64,000 bases of DNA from JADMJV01 sp964649085 (lineage in GTDB: Bacteria; Vulcanimicrobiota; Xenobia; Xenobiales; JADMJV01). A program made the position numbers and the translations under genes. The stretch spans positions 62,001-126,000 of the forward strand of contig CAZYPN010000007.1 of NCBI GenBank assembly GCA_964649085.1. The letters run 5' to 3'. Below, one piece after another: positions 57,094 to 64,000 of this stretch (position 1 is the stretch's first letter; the number at the start of each line of letters is the position of its first letter). Under the pieces are notes generated by a model, which was not told where the DNA came from, searched no databases, and worked only from the letters and a program-made list of their open reading frames with translations.

Positions 57094-58234
57094 TCACCTT
57101 CGCCCAGATCGCGGTGAGCGCCACCGCAGCTGCCATCACCAGGAACATGTCACCTTCTCCGCGATAGTCGGCAATGCCGCCGGCTACCGCGGCGCCCGAG
57201 GCATTGCCACTGTCGATGCAGGCCGCCACCAGGCTGACCCCACGGCCGCGTTCATGGGGCTGCAGTCGCTCGTAGGCCAGGGCATTGAGCAAAGGATAGA
57301 CGAGCCCGTAGCCGATGCCGGCCACGCCTCCGGTGAGCAGCACCAAAGCCAGCGGCGGAGGATGGAAGAACTGCAGCATTCCCAGCCCCCCGCTGCCCAG
57401 GGCCAGCGCCAACAAACAAGGCATCATCAGGGGGCTGGAGCCGAAACGATGGGACAGCGGACCGCAAAAACCTCGCCCCACCGCGGCCACCAGCGTCAGC
57501 ACCACGAAGAGCTCGGAGATGGCCTTGACGCCGATTTCCTCGAGGTAGGCAGCGGCGAAGGCGAAGATGCTCCCCACCGCCAGTCCAAAGCTGAGCGACC
57601 CGATGAGCGGGCCGCGCAGGGCCGGGCGGCCAGCCAGAGCCCACAGCGATTCCGAGGCCTGCTGGTGGGCCTGCTCTTTGGCAGAAGCCTGATTGTGCAG
57701 GCTGAAAAGCATCAAAGTAGAGGCGGCCAGGACGGCCGAGGCCACCTGGAACACCCAGAGGTCGTGGTGGGGCTCGGGGCCCCGCAGGATCTGAGCCGCC
57801 ACCGGGCCCAACAGGCTTCCCAGCAACCCCGAGAGTCCGAAGAAACCAAAGATGCTGTGCATCCGTTCGGGCGGTGCCTGAGAAGAAATCCAGGCCCAGG
57901 CCGAGGTCAGGTAGAGGGCAAAGCCGGCGCCCTGAAGGACGCGCAGGGGAAAGATGGTCCACAGGCTTACCGGCGCGACGGTGTATCCCAAAGAGGCCAG
58001 ACCCATAAGTGCTGCACCCAGACGCAGGAAAGCCACCGGGCCGCGACGGTCGAGCTGGGGTCCGAGCCACGGCTGCAGCAACACCGAAATGAGCCAGAAG
58101 CCCCCGTCGCAGACGCCGATATGCCATTCTTCCAGGCCTCTGCGCAACAAGAAGGCGTTGAGAAACACAAACATGGTGGCCCCACCCATAGCGGCAACGT
58201 TGGCAGCGAGCATTCGCCACAGGGCTGGAGTCAC
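57071..58234 (-). CDS. Major facilitator superfamily transporter
   Basis: 387 residues with about 12 hydrophobic helices and loop motifs (VCDGGFWLISVLLQPWLGPQ, LGPQLDRRGPVAFL as the 2-3 loop, PPERMHSIFGFFGLSGLLGS). GVAGIGYGLVYPLLNALAYE is a C-terminal-half helix. The start overlaps the MMPL stop by 4 bp. The substrate is not predictable; neighbours (amine oxidase, MMPL exporter) suggest small amines or a lipid-like molecule. Confidence 0.8.
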   Translation of the reverse strand: MTPALWRMLAANVAAMGGATMFVFLNAFLLRRGLEEWHIGVCDGGFWLISVLLQPWLGPQLDRRGPVAFLRLGAALMGLASLGYTVAPVSLWTIFPLRVLQGAGFALYLTSAWAWISSQAPPERMHSIFGFFGLSGLLGSLLGPVAAQILRGPEPHHDLWVFQVASAVLAASTLMLFSLHNQASAKEQAHQQASESLWALAGRPALRGPLIGSLSFGLAVGSIFAFAAAYLEEIGVKAISELFVVLTLVAAVGRGFCGPLSHRFGSSPLMMPCLLALALGSGGLGMLQFFHPPPLALVLLTGGVAGIGYGLVYPLLNALAYERLQPHERGRGVSLVAACIDSGNASGAAVAGGIADYRGEGDMFLVMAAAVALTAIWAKVSDRHEAV

Positions 58235-60996
58235 TCGGGAACAGGCTCCAGGATTTGCGGTCCAGGGCGGTGCACCACGCGCATAAAGGCCGGCAGCAGC
58301 ACCAGTGAGGTGATGAGATTGGCCCCCACCCCGACGGTCATCAGAAAACCCAGCGAGGCAATGCCCTGATGGTGGGCCATCATCAAGGTGCCAAAGCCGG
58401 CGATGGTGGTAGTGGCCGACAGGGCGATGGCCGGACCGGTGGAGTGACCGAAGATGCCCTGCTGGGGATGGTCGAGCAATCGATGCACGACGTGCACGCC
58501 GAAGATCAGGCCGATACCGAGGATCAGAGGCAGCGCCATGAAGTTGGCCGGGTTGAACTGAACCCCGTAGTGGGCCATCAGACCCAGCATCCAGATCACC
58601 CCCACCACCTTGGGCATCAGCGCCAACAGCGTGTTCTTCAGGTTGCGGAAATGAAGGACCAGAATGACGCAGATGGCAAAAAAGGCATACTTGCCACTGT
58701 CTTCAAAGGCTCTTTTCAGGGCCTCGGTGTGGTAGTAAATCATGATAGGCGTGCCGATCACGTCCGGGTCGACGCTCTGTACCTGAGAGACGAAGCGGTC
58801 CAGCGCCTCGCGCTCCCAAGGGTTACCCTTGGGATAGACCCGCAACAAAATCTTGCCACCTTTCCCCAAACTGCGCAGCTTGATCGGCTTGGGCAGGTCG
58901 TCCAGCGTGATGGGTCGACCGGCCTGCTGATCTTTCAGAAACTGGAGCAACTCCCTGAGATCCTCGTAGAGGTTGGTTTGAAAGGTGGTCACTCCGTCGG
59001 AAATCGGTCCAGGACCCATTTTCTTCAGGGTGTCGAAGAGGGTATCCAACAATTGCTGAAAGCGCCTGGCGTTGTCGCGAACCTCGGGGTCGGGCGAGCG
59101 GAGCAGGCGCGGATAGGCTTCGCGAAAACTCTGCTCAAGCGTCATGAAGCCGTCGGCCATCTTGAGCAGCCCTTTGCTGGTACCGCTACTGGCGGCCTCC
59201 TTGGGGTCGGGCAGCGGCACCCCTTTCATGACCTGGGCCACTTCCTGCAGTAAAGGAGCTTTGGCAGCGTAGTCTTTGGGCACCAGCGGTACCACCGACT
59301 CCACCTTGACGACCGACGACAGTTCGGCGAAACGGGCGCTGAGTGCCTCGGCCTCTTCCAGACTGGAGGCCAGGCTGACAGCAAACAGCACCCCGTGTTG
59401 ATCGGCCGAGAGCAACTTGAGTTCGGTGCGCACCGACTGAAGGCTCTTGGACTGGAGGTTCAGCAGGTTGTAGTCGAAATGCACCTGGGGGGCATTGGCC
59501 AAACACCACAGGGTAAAGGCCGCACAGGCCAGCAACACCCAGCGCGAGCGGGCCAGCATCGATTCTTCCAGGGTGGCCAGCAGCCAGGCCCAACCGGGTC
59601 GAGGTTCCTGAACAGGAACCTCCATCCGTCGCTCCTGGAGAAAGATCAGCGCGGGCAGTACACTGGCCATGGCCAGAAAGCAGAACATGACCCCGGTGCC
59701 CGCGATCAGTCCCAATTCCGCCACGCCACGAAAATCGGTGAAACAAATCGCCCAGAAGGCGATGGCCGTGGTAAGGGCGCCCGTGAAGTTCTCGACTCCG
59801 GCATGGCGCATGGTGCCCGTCATGGCCTGCAGGGGATCCTTGCCTCGGGCCCGCTCCTCCTCGTAGCCATAGATAAAGTGCACGCCAAAGTCCACCCCCA
59901 GCCCTACCAGCATGGTGGCGAAGGTGACCGTCAGCAAATTGAGATGCCCGATGGCCAGGGTGGTGAAGCCCAGCGTCCAGCCCACCGCCAAAATCAGGGC
60001 AACCAGGGCCATGGCCGGCCTCCAGGGGCGATGAAAGGAAACGGCAAAAAGCACAATGACCAGCACCAGCGACCACAGGGTGGCTCGGGCCGAGTCCTGG
60101 GTGGAAGACAGCATTTCGTCTTCGTCCAGCACCAGTTCTCCGGTGATGCCAATGTCGAGCTCGGGAAAGGCCGGAGTCAGCCGCTTGACTTCCTTACGCA
60201 GGCAGGCGATCGACTCCCCCAGTTCCTCCAGATTGGGACGAGCCAGCAACAGATGGATGCGACCGCCCGCCAGGGTATTGTAAAAGGCGGTTCGGCCGGC
60301 CTCGCGCAGCATGTCGCCGCGGTTCTCTTCGTCGCTCGGTTCGCTGGCGAAAAAGGCCTTCTCCCAGGGCGACACATAGGCATAGCGGCCGCGCGTTTGC
60401 AGCGACTTCAGCAGTTGCCCCAGAATTTCATTGAGCACCGGCAGCATCTGCTCCAGGTCGCGGGTGGTTTGGGCCAGCAGTTCGCCCACACCCTGCTGAC
60501 CGGCCAGCGCCGACACCATTCCCTGAGCCTTGCGCAGCGAGTCGAGCAATTTTTCCAGGTCATCCACCTCAAGATAGAGCAGAGCCTGATGACGCAAGAA
60601 CGGAAGCTCGACCTTGGTGAAAATATCGCTGTAGAGTTCGGTCCGGGCTTCGAGACGGGCCGCCAGCTGGTCGGAAAAGTTTTCTCGTTGAGCGCTGCTA
60701 CCCCCCGAGATGACCACAATCAGGTCTTCGTTGGTGGGAAACTCCTTTTGGAAATCTCTCGCCAGAGCCGCAAACCGCTCGTTCTCATCCACCAGCGCAG
60801 CGCGATCGGTGGCGAACTCAATGTGAGTTGCGGTGTAACCCAGGCTGACCGCGAAAAGCAGAGACGCCAGCAGCAGCAGGCGCCAGGGGTGGTAAAACGC
60901 CTGACCCACCAACCAGCGAAGAAAGGCAAAGCTCCACTCGGTGGCGGATCCCCGAGCACTGATCTCGACAGCTGGAATACCGACATTGTTGCTCAT
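58231..60996 (-). CDS. MMPL/RND-superfamily transporter (HpnN-like)
   Basis: 921 residues, duplicated RND layout. Each half has one helix, a large extracytoplasmic loop (~60-290 and ~500-740) and five helices. GLGVDFGVHFIYGYEEERAR and LGIGLIFGVHVVHRLLDHPQ are the paired helix-4 signatures with G-x-x-x-(D/F). ATHIEFATDRAALVDENERF near residue 55-75 is typical of hopanoid-associated HpnN proteins. HpnN moves hopanoids to the outer membrane in some bacteria, but no hopanoid biosynthesis gene is in this window. It is the first gene of the overlapping operon that continues to 54498. Driven by proton motive force (family knowledge). Confidence 0.82.
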   Translation of the reverse strand: MSNNVGIPAVEISARGSATEWSFAFLRWLVGQAFYHPWRLLLLASLLFAVSLGYTATHIEFATDRAALVDENERFAALARDFQKEFPTNEDLIVVISGGSSAQRENFSDQLAARLEARTELYSDIFTKVELPFLRHQALLYLEVDDLEKLLDSLRKAQGMVSALAGQQGVGELLAQTTRDLEQMLPVLNEILGQLLKSLQTRGRYAYVSPWEKAFFASEPSDEENRGDMLREAGRTAFYNTLAGGRIHLLLARPNLEELGESIACLRKEVKRLTPAFPELDIGITGELVLDEDEMLSSTQDSARATLWSLVLVIVLFAVSFHRPWRPAMALVALILAVGWTLGFTTLAIGHLNLLTVTFATMLVGLGVDFGVHFIYGYEEERARGKDPLQAMTGTMRHAGVENFTGALTTAIAFWAICFTDFRGVAELGLIAGTGVMFCFLAMASVLPALIFLQERRMEVPVQEPRPGWAWLLATLEESMLARSRWVLLACAAFTLWCLANAPQVHFDYNLLNLQSKSLQSVRTELKLLSADQHGVLFAVSLASSLEEAEALSARFAELSSVVKVESVVPLVPKDYAAKAPLLQEVAQVMKGVPLPDPKEAASSGTSKGLLKMADGFMTLEQSFREAYPRLLRSPDPEVRDNARRFQQLLDTLFDTLKKMGPGPISDGVTTFQTNLYEDLRELLQFLKDQQAGRPITLDDLPKPIKLRSLGKGGKILLRVYPKGNPWEREALDRFVSQVQSVDPDVIGTPIMIYYHTEALKRAFEDSGKYAFFAICVILVLHFRNLKNTLLALMPKVVGVIWMLGLMAHYGVQFNPANFMALPLILGIGLIFGVHVVHRLLDHPQQGIFGHSTGPAIALSATTTIAGFGTLMMAHHQGIASLGFLMTVGVGANLITSLVLLPAFMRVVHRPGPQILEPVPE

Positions 60997-61052
60997 TGGG
61001 AAGCCGACACTCTGGTAGATACTGCCTCACTTTGGACAGCCCAAAACATATT

Positions 61053-61081
61053 TTGACTTTGGGAAAAGGTTGAAGAATAAT
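61053..61081 (+). promoter_or_regulatory. Near-consensus sigma-70-type promoter for the HTH/coiled-coil gene
   Basis: TTGACT (61053-61058), exactly 17 bp, AATAAT (61076-61081). The predicted transcription start is near 61088. This makes the TTG codon at 61070 unusable as a start and favours ATG 61139. Confidence 0.75.
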
Positions 61082-61138
61082 CTATACGAACAAATGGTCG
61101 TTATGTTGCACGCAATTCAAGAAACTCAGGGCAGACCT

Positions 61139-61753
61139 ATGTCCATTCGAGCCTTTGCCGAGGCAGCCGAAACCAGTCCGAGAAGGGTCCGTCGTTTGAT
61201 CCGTCAGGGGCGTTTGCGCACGGTGGAAAATCAGGCCGGCGAGGTACGCATTCCCGAGTCTGAGCTCAAGCGCATGATCGAATGGCGCGATCGACGGACC
61301 CTGCGCCATTCGATGGAAGCCGTGGCCGTGTCGATCGAGGCCTCGCGCAGCGACCTGAGGGCGGTGAAGGATGACCCCATCGCCGAAACCTATGCCATGC
61401 AGGTGCCGCTGGCGCGCCACGAGGCAGCCATGATGAGGGTGGGCTACCTGGAGTCGGAGCTGGCCAAACTGCACCGACTGCTCGAGGAAGCCAAAGAGCA
61501 GGAAGAGTCTTTGCGCAAAGAGATCCTCGAGCAGGTCGAGCGTTCGGAACTGGCGGAAACCCGGCTCGAAGAGATCCAGGATCGATTGGTGGAAACGGAA
61601 TTCAAACTGGAGGAGATGCGAGCTCAGGTGATCGACAGCAGCTTCCAGGCCGTTCAGCTGCAGGAAGAAGTCACGGAGCTGCGCGACCGCTTGATGAGCA
61701 GTTGGTGGAGTCGGTTACTCGAAGCCTGGCGCTTGAAGGCCACCGGCAAGTAG
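61139..61753 (+). CDS. MerR/excisionase-type HTH protein with long coiled coil
   Basis: Start chosen as ATG 61139 (AGGG 7 bp upstream, HTH begins here: MSIRAFAEAAETSPRRVRRL). Alternatives at 61070 (TTG), 61094 and 61103 lie in the leader or lack a ribosome site. The 204-residue protein has an HTH of the MerR/excisionase kind at 1-55 (RLIRQGRLRTVENQAGEVRI as wing, PESELKRMIEW). A long coiled coil follows (~95-190: YLESELAKLHRLLEEAKEQE, EILEQVERSELAETRLEEIQ). It resembles bacterial nucleoid- or cytoskeleton-associated HTH/coiled-coil proteins. Function unknown. Divergent from the MMPL operon, 142 bp away. Confidence 0.7.
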   Translation: MSIRAFAEAAETSPRRVRRLIRQGRLRTVENQAGEVRIPESELKRMIEWRDRRTLRHSMEAVAVSIEASRSDLRAVKDDPIAETYAMQVPLARHEAAMMRVGYLESELAKLHRLLEEAKEQEESLRKEILEQVERSELAETRLEEIQDRLVETEFKLEEMRAQVIDSSFQAVQLQEEVTELRDRLMSSWWSRLLEAWRLKATGK

Positions 61754-61770
61754 CTGCGAAGTCCTTGGCT

Positions 61771-62052
61771 ATGGAACCCGATTTCAAAGCACTGGCGCTG
61801 GCCTGGGTCGACGGCGATGCCCGCAGCGCCGACCTCAAGGAGCACGACCCCGATCGAAGGGAACAACTGGCGGCGAAACTGGCCGAAGCCCTCGACCGTC
61901 GGCGGCGCGAAGTGGCGCGTCAGCCATTTGAAGGGGGCAACCTCATCGTGCGCGTCCCTGAAGACCGCATGACCTCAAAAGGCCTTGATGACGGCGCCCT
62001 GGACCAGCTGGAACAGCTGATCCAGGAGCACCATCGGCAGTACCCGGGTTAG
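61771..62052 (+). CDS. Small acidic unrecognised protein (93 residues)
   Basis: I use ATG 61771. The longer frame starting at 61702 overlaps the HTH gene and lacks a ribosome site. Charged and helical (DFKALALAWVDGDARSADLK, REQLAAKLAEALDRRRREVA, DDGALDQLEQLIQEHHRQYP) with a short strand region in the middle. It may be translated with the upstream gene, 17 bp away. Its 3' end overlaps the opposite gene by 4 bp. No family recognised. Confidence 0.6.
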   Translation: MEPDFKALALAWVDGDARSADLKEHDPDRREQLAAKLAEALDRRRREVARQPFEGGNLIVRVPEDRMTSKGLDDGALDQLEQLIQEHHRQYPG

Positions 62053-62519
62053 AACAACCCCATGCCAGCGGGAACGTCCTTCATCTGGACATAGCTCTTG
62101 GCCGGCTCCACCCTGTCGATGAAGGCAGCAATCGTGCCATATTGGCCCGGAGCGAACTCCATGGTCTGAACCAGAATCGCCTTTTCCTGGCTGCACTCCC
62201 CAAAGGCAGCGGTCACCATGTCTCCCTGGCTTTCCAGAGCGAAGTTGCCCACCTTGGTATCGCCTTCAAAGTGGGTGGTGACCTCGATGCCGGCTTCTTT
62301 AAAGCCCACTTTGCCAGGCACCTCGGGAGCCAGATCGAGGGGCGTGCCATCGAGTGAGATCAGCTGGTCGATCTGGGAAAACAGCTGGCCCTCCATCTGC
62401 TGTACGGCTTCGGCCGGGACCTGTTGCTGCTGAACTCCGGGGCCACCGAGCTTGCCCTGGCTGCGAAATTCTTCAGCCTGGGTGCGGGCCCAACTGGGCA
62501 AATGCGAAATGGTACTCAT
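62049..62519 (-). CDS. Unrecognised protein (156 residues)
   Basis: The ATG at 62519 has CAGGAGAG 6-7 bp upstream, a good ribosome site. A Gln-rich N-terminal helix region (QGKLGGPGVQQQQVPAEAVQ, MEGQLFSQIDQLISLDGTPL) precedes a strand-rich part (VGFKEAGIEVTTHFEGDTKV, GNFALESQGDMVTAAFGECS, KAILVQTMEFAPGQYGTIAA). No signal peptide or motif. It is 23 bp downstream of the next gene on the same strand and the two may be co-expressed. Confidence 0.6.
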   Translation of the reverse strand: MSTISHLPSWARTQAEEFRSQGKLGGPGVQQQQVPAEAVQQMEGQLFSQIDQLISLDGTPLDLAPEVPGKVGFKEAGIEVTTHFEGDTKVGNFALESQGDMVTAAFGECSQEKAILVQTMEFAPGQYGTIAAFIDRVEPAKSYVQMKDVPAGMGLF

Positions 62520-62542
62520 GATCGTTTCTCTCCTGACTTGAA

Positions 62543-62926
62543 TTACAGCTCGAACGTCGCGCTGGACTGGCTAAAATTGAAACCTTGTTGCTGCCGCAGT
62601 TCCACCTGGAGCATCTCCTGATCGCGCTTGAACAGCCAGCCGCGGCGCTCCGAGTAGTGCTGGTAGCTCTCGGTGTCGACGCTTTCGGCAGTCTGGTTCT
62701 CCAGGGTAATCTGATCGCGGGTCTTGGGGTCGTTGTCGAAGTTCGACCCCTGCTTGACCACCAGGCTCTGCCCTTCGAAGTCGAAGCGCACCGAGCGCGA
62801 CAGCTCCACACGCTCGCCGTCAACCCTGAACACACCTTCGTTCTTGGGGTCCTGGGCGGCCTGGGCCAACTTGCCCTTCACCGACTGGTAACGTTTCCAC
62901 GCATCCTGCTTCTCGGGTACTCGCAT
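62543..62926 (-). CDS. Unrecognised protein (127 residues)
   Basis: The ATG at 62926 has AGAGGT about 9 bp upstream. Short helical start (KQDAWKRYQSVKGKLAQAAQ), then strands (EGVFRVDGERVELSRSVRFD, FEGQSLVVKQGSNFDNDPKT, ITLENQTAESVDTESYQHYS, WLFKRDQEMLQVELRQQQG). Soluble; no family recognised. First of two same-strand small genes; a weak TATATA box lies ~25-30 bp upstream. Confidence 0.6.
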   Translation of the reverse strand: MRVPEKQDAWKRYQSVKGKLAQAAQDPKNEGVFRVDGERVELSRSVRFDFEGQSLVVKQGSNFDNDPKTRDQITLENQTAESVDTESYQHYSERRGWLFKRDQEMLQVELRQQQGFNFSQSSATFEL

Positions 62927-63037
62927 CGCTCTCGACCTCTTTCTGTATATAACCGCCCCAGGCTAGGCGAACGAACTGAAAGAAGGCTGAATTTCCCCTT
63001 TCAGAGTCCGTTCAGGCCGCTACGATTTCATGACAGG

Positions 63038-63436
63038 GTGAAACTCGAAGGGCTGTGCCAACCTTTTCAAGCGGGCGCTCGCCTGGCCAGCCAGCACTTT
63101 CGCGGCCTGGACCAGCAGCCAGGCGACCTCGACGCTCGCCCCGATTTTGTCGACCTGCGCCAGGGCGCCGAGCGGCTGGAAGTGGCCTTGCTGAAGAATG
63201 GGCTGTTGGCGAGGCAAAGCACCGCCGAGGGCGTTCAACTGGTCAATCTGCAGCTGCCTCGCTGGTATCAGCTGGCCGCCGAGGCTTCTCTAAACGTGGT
63301 AAGTCGCAGTACCCAGGGGGCTTACACCGGCCAGTTGGCGGGTGTCCCCATCGCCACAGACGACGTCGCCCAGGATCAGGCGCGCAGACTCTTCTACGAG
63401 TGGCAGCGACCTTTGCAAAAACCCGGCGATGGCTGA
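63038..63436 (+). CDS. Unrecognised protein (132 residues)
   Basis: The reading frame is open from 62585, but that part is over the opposite-strand gene, so I take the GTG at 63038 as the start. The ribosome site is weak. The protein begins MKLEGLCQPFQAGARLASQH and is mixed alpha/beta (DLDARPDFVDLRQGAERLEV, VQLVNLQLPRWYQLAAEASL, YTGQLAGVPIATDDVAQDQA). No signal peptide or motif recognised. It precedes the aminopeptidase by 77 bp on the same strand. Confidence 0.5.
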   Translation: MKLEGLCQPFQAGARLASQHFRGLDQQPGDLDARPDFVDLRQGAERLEVALLKNGLLARQSTAEGVQLVNLQLPRWYQLAAEASLNVVSRSTQGAYTGQLAGVPIATDDVAQDQARRLFYEWQRPLQKPGDG

Positions 63437-63513
63437 GGCTGTTAAGGCGTCTGTCGGTCGACAGACTGAACTCTCGCGCAGGGGTTCGTCTCAGGCCTGG
63501 GAATGCCCAGGAC

Positions 63514-64000
63514 ATGAATCCTCACGAACACTACCACCACACTCTGCTGCGTGCCCTCAACCCCTCGCGGGGTCGACCCTTGCTCATTCGTGGCGAGCTG
63601 GGCCAGGCGGCTTCGATGCATCTGCTGGAGTCGATCGCCAGGCAAGAATACGCTGCTGGACCGGTGCACCTGCTGTACATCGATCCCCTACACGATGCCC
63701 AGGTGGTGCGCAACGGCGATTTTCTTGAAATCGACACGATGTACGATGGCCTGCGCTCTGTGTATCGTGAAGTCGTGGCTCAGCAGGGCTCCATGCTACG
63801 CCTGACCGGCTGCCAATATCCTCAGCTCGACAGCCAGCTGGCGGCCGAGTTTCCCGAAGCCCACCAGCGCTGGATGAAGGCCCAGGCTCAACTGGCCGAG
63901 CTGTATCGCGACCACGGCATCAACCGTGGCCGCTGCACCTGGCTGGTGGCCGGTGCCGCCCAGGACGGTTGGGCCCGTCAGGTCTATCCGCAGCACGGCG
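63514..64000 (+). CDS. M29-type aminopeptidase-like protein, 3' end outside window
   Basis: From ATG 63514 (AGGA 1-2 bp upstream in CCAGGACATG) the frame is open to the edge, 162 codons. NPHEHYHHTLLRALNPSRGR, PLLIRGELGQAASMHLLESI, ARQEYAAGPVHLLYIDPLHD and then SMLRLTGCQYPQLDSQLAAE and TWLVAGAAQDGWARQVYPQH follow the N-terminal domain order of thermophilic M29 aminopeptidases (AmpS/AmpT), including the W-x...P/D-x-W-A segment. The metal ligands lie beyond the edge, so activity cannot be judged. Confidence 0.65.
   Translation, partial: MNPHEHYHHTLLRALNPSRGRPLLIRGELGQAASMHLLESIARQEYAAGPVHLLYIDPLHDAQVVRNGDFLEIDTMYDGLRSVYREVVAQQGSMLRLTGCQYPQLDSQLAAEFPEAHQRWMKAQAQLAELYRDHGINRGRCTWLVAGAAQDGWARQVYPQHG

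Noticed and set aside
57032..58369. 445-residue plus-strand frame
   Set aside because: Rich in Gln, His, Arg with no hydrophobic pattern; antisense to the MFS transporter gene.
59395..61056. 553-residue plus-strand frame
   Set aside because: Antisense to the MMPL transporter gene, with low-complexity Gln/His/Gly composition typical of shadows.
1..64000. CRISPR arrays, insertion sequences and prophage
   Set aside because: No regularly spaced repeats, transposase-like proteins, integrase or phage structural genes were seen on either strand.

Overview
The window is GC-rich, densely coded bacterial chromosome with mostly ATG and GTG starts, many 4-8 bp start/stop overlaps and almost no non-coding DNA. 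I see no rRNA, tRNA, insertion sequence, prophage or CRISPR array. Housekeeping genes (pyrG, rpmF, fabH/fabG/acpP, asd/lysC, nuoLMN, lysS, alr) place it in an ordinary chromosome. Lipoprotein, FecR, CHASE2 and MMPL proteins point to an elaborate envelope, possibly diderm. A cyanobacterial-type acyl-ACP reductase homologue, YbjN, an SII DEAD helicase and several unrecognised proteins with disordered Pro/Ser-rich N-termini suggest a poorly cultivated lineage, perhaps near Cyanobacteria/Melainabacteria, Armatimonadota or Eremiobacterota. That placement is a guess the sequence alone cannot settle.

Layout. 1-2174 (minus): end of an envelope polysaccharide cluster, a Stealth-type phosphotransferase (cut by the window edge) and a GT4 glycosyltransferase. 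2392-13606: an unrecognised 565-residue protein, an aminotransferase/oxidoreductase pair, an unusual SecA paralogue with a small partner, a TPR protein overlapping a nuclease gene tail to tail, a degenerate receiver and an HNH nuclease. 13709-19890: YbjN, a TrmA/RlmD-type RNA methyltransferase, a 2-oxoglutarate-semialdehyde-type dehydrogenase, a DtxR regulator and a helicase. 20035-25532: pyrG, L32 and type II fatty-acid genes, closed by a strong bidirectional terminator. 25613-28948: lipoprotein, gamma-carbonic anhydrase, and asd-lysC for aspartate-family amino acids.

28958-37985 is the most interesting stretch. A receiver-BTAD transcription factor, a secreted CxxC-rich protein, two tandem FecR-domain exported proteins and two tandem CHASE2 class III cyclases are packed head to tail. 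The two cyclases have lost opposite halves of the catalytic residue set, so only a heterodimer would have a complete site. I read this as a possible envelope-sensing cyclic-nucleotide system built on an obligate heterodimeric cyclase.

38046-51309: nuoLMN without the rest of complex I, small unknowns, an ECF S-component, then a tightly coupled cassette (class III aminotransferase, SRPBCC protein, acyl-ACP-reductase-like enzyme with its catalytic Cys, 'quinate dehydrogenase'-type protein) running into lysS and alr. 51295-51450 is a frameshifted relic of a FitA-type antitoxin. 52314-54463: a glycine-zipper protein facing a HELGH metalloprotease with its own glycine zippers. 54498-60996 (minus): five overlapping genes (methyltransferase, RNA ligase, flavin amine oxidase, MFS, MMPL). 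The right end holds an HTH/coiled-coil protein behind a good promoter, four small unknowns and the start of an M29-type aminopeptidase.
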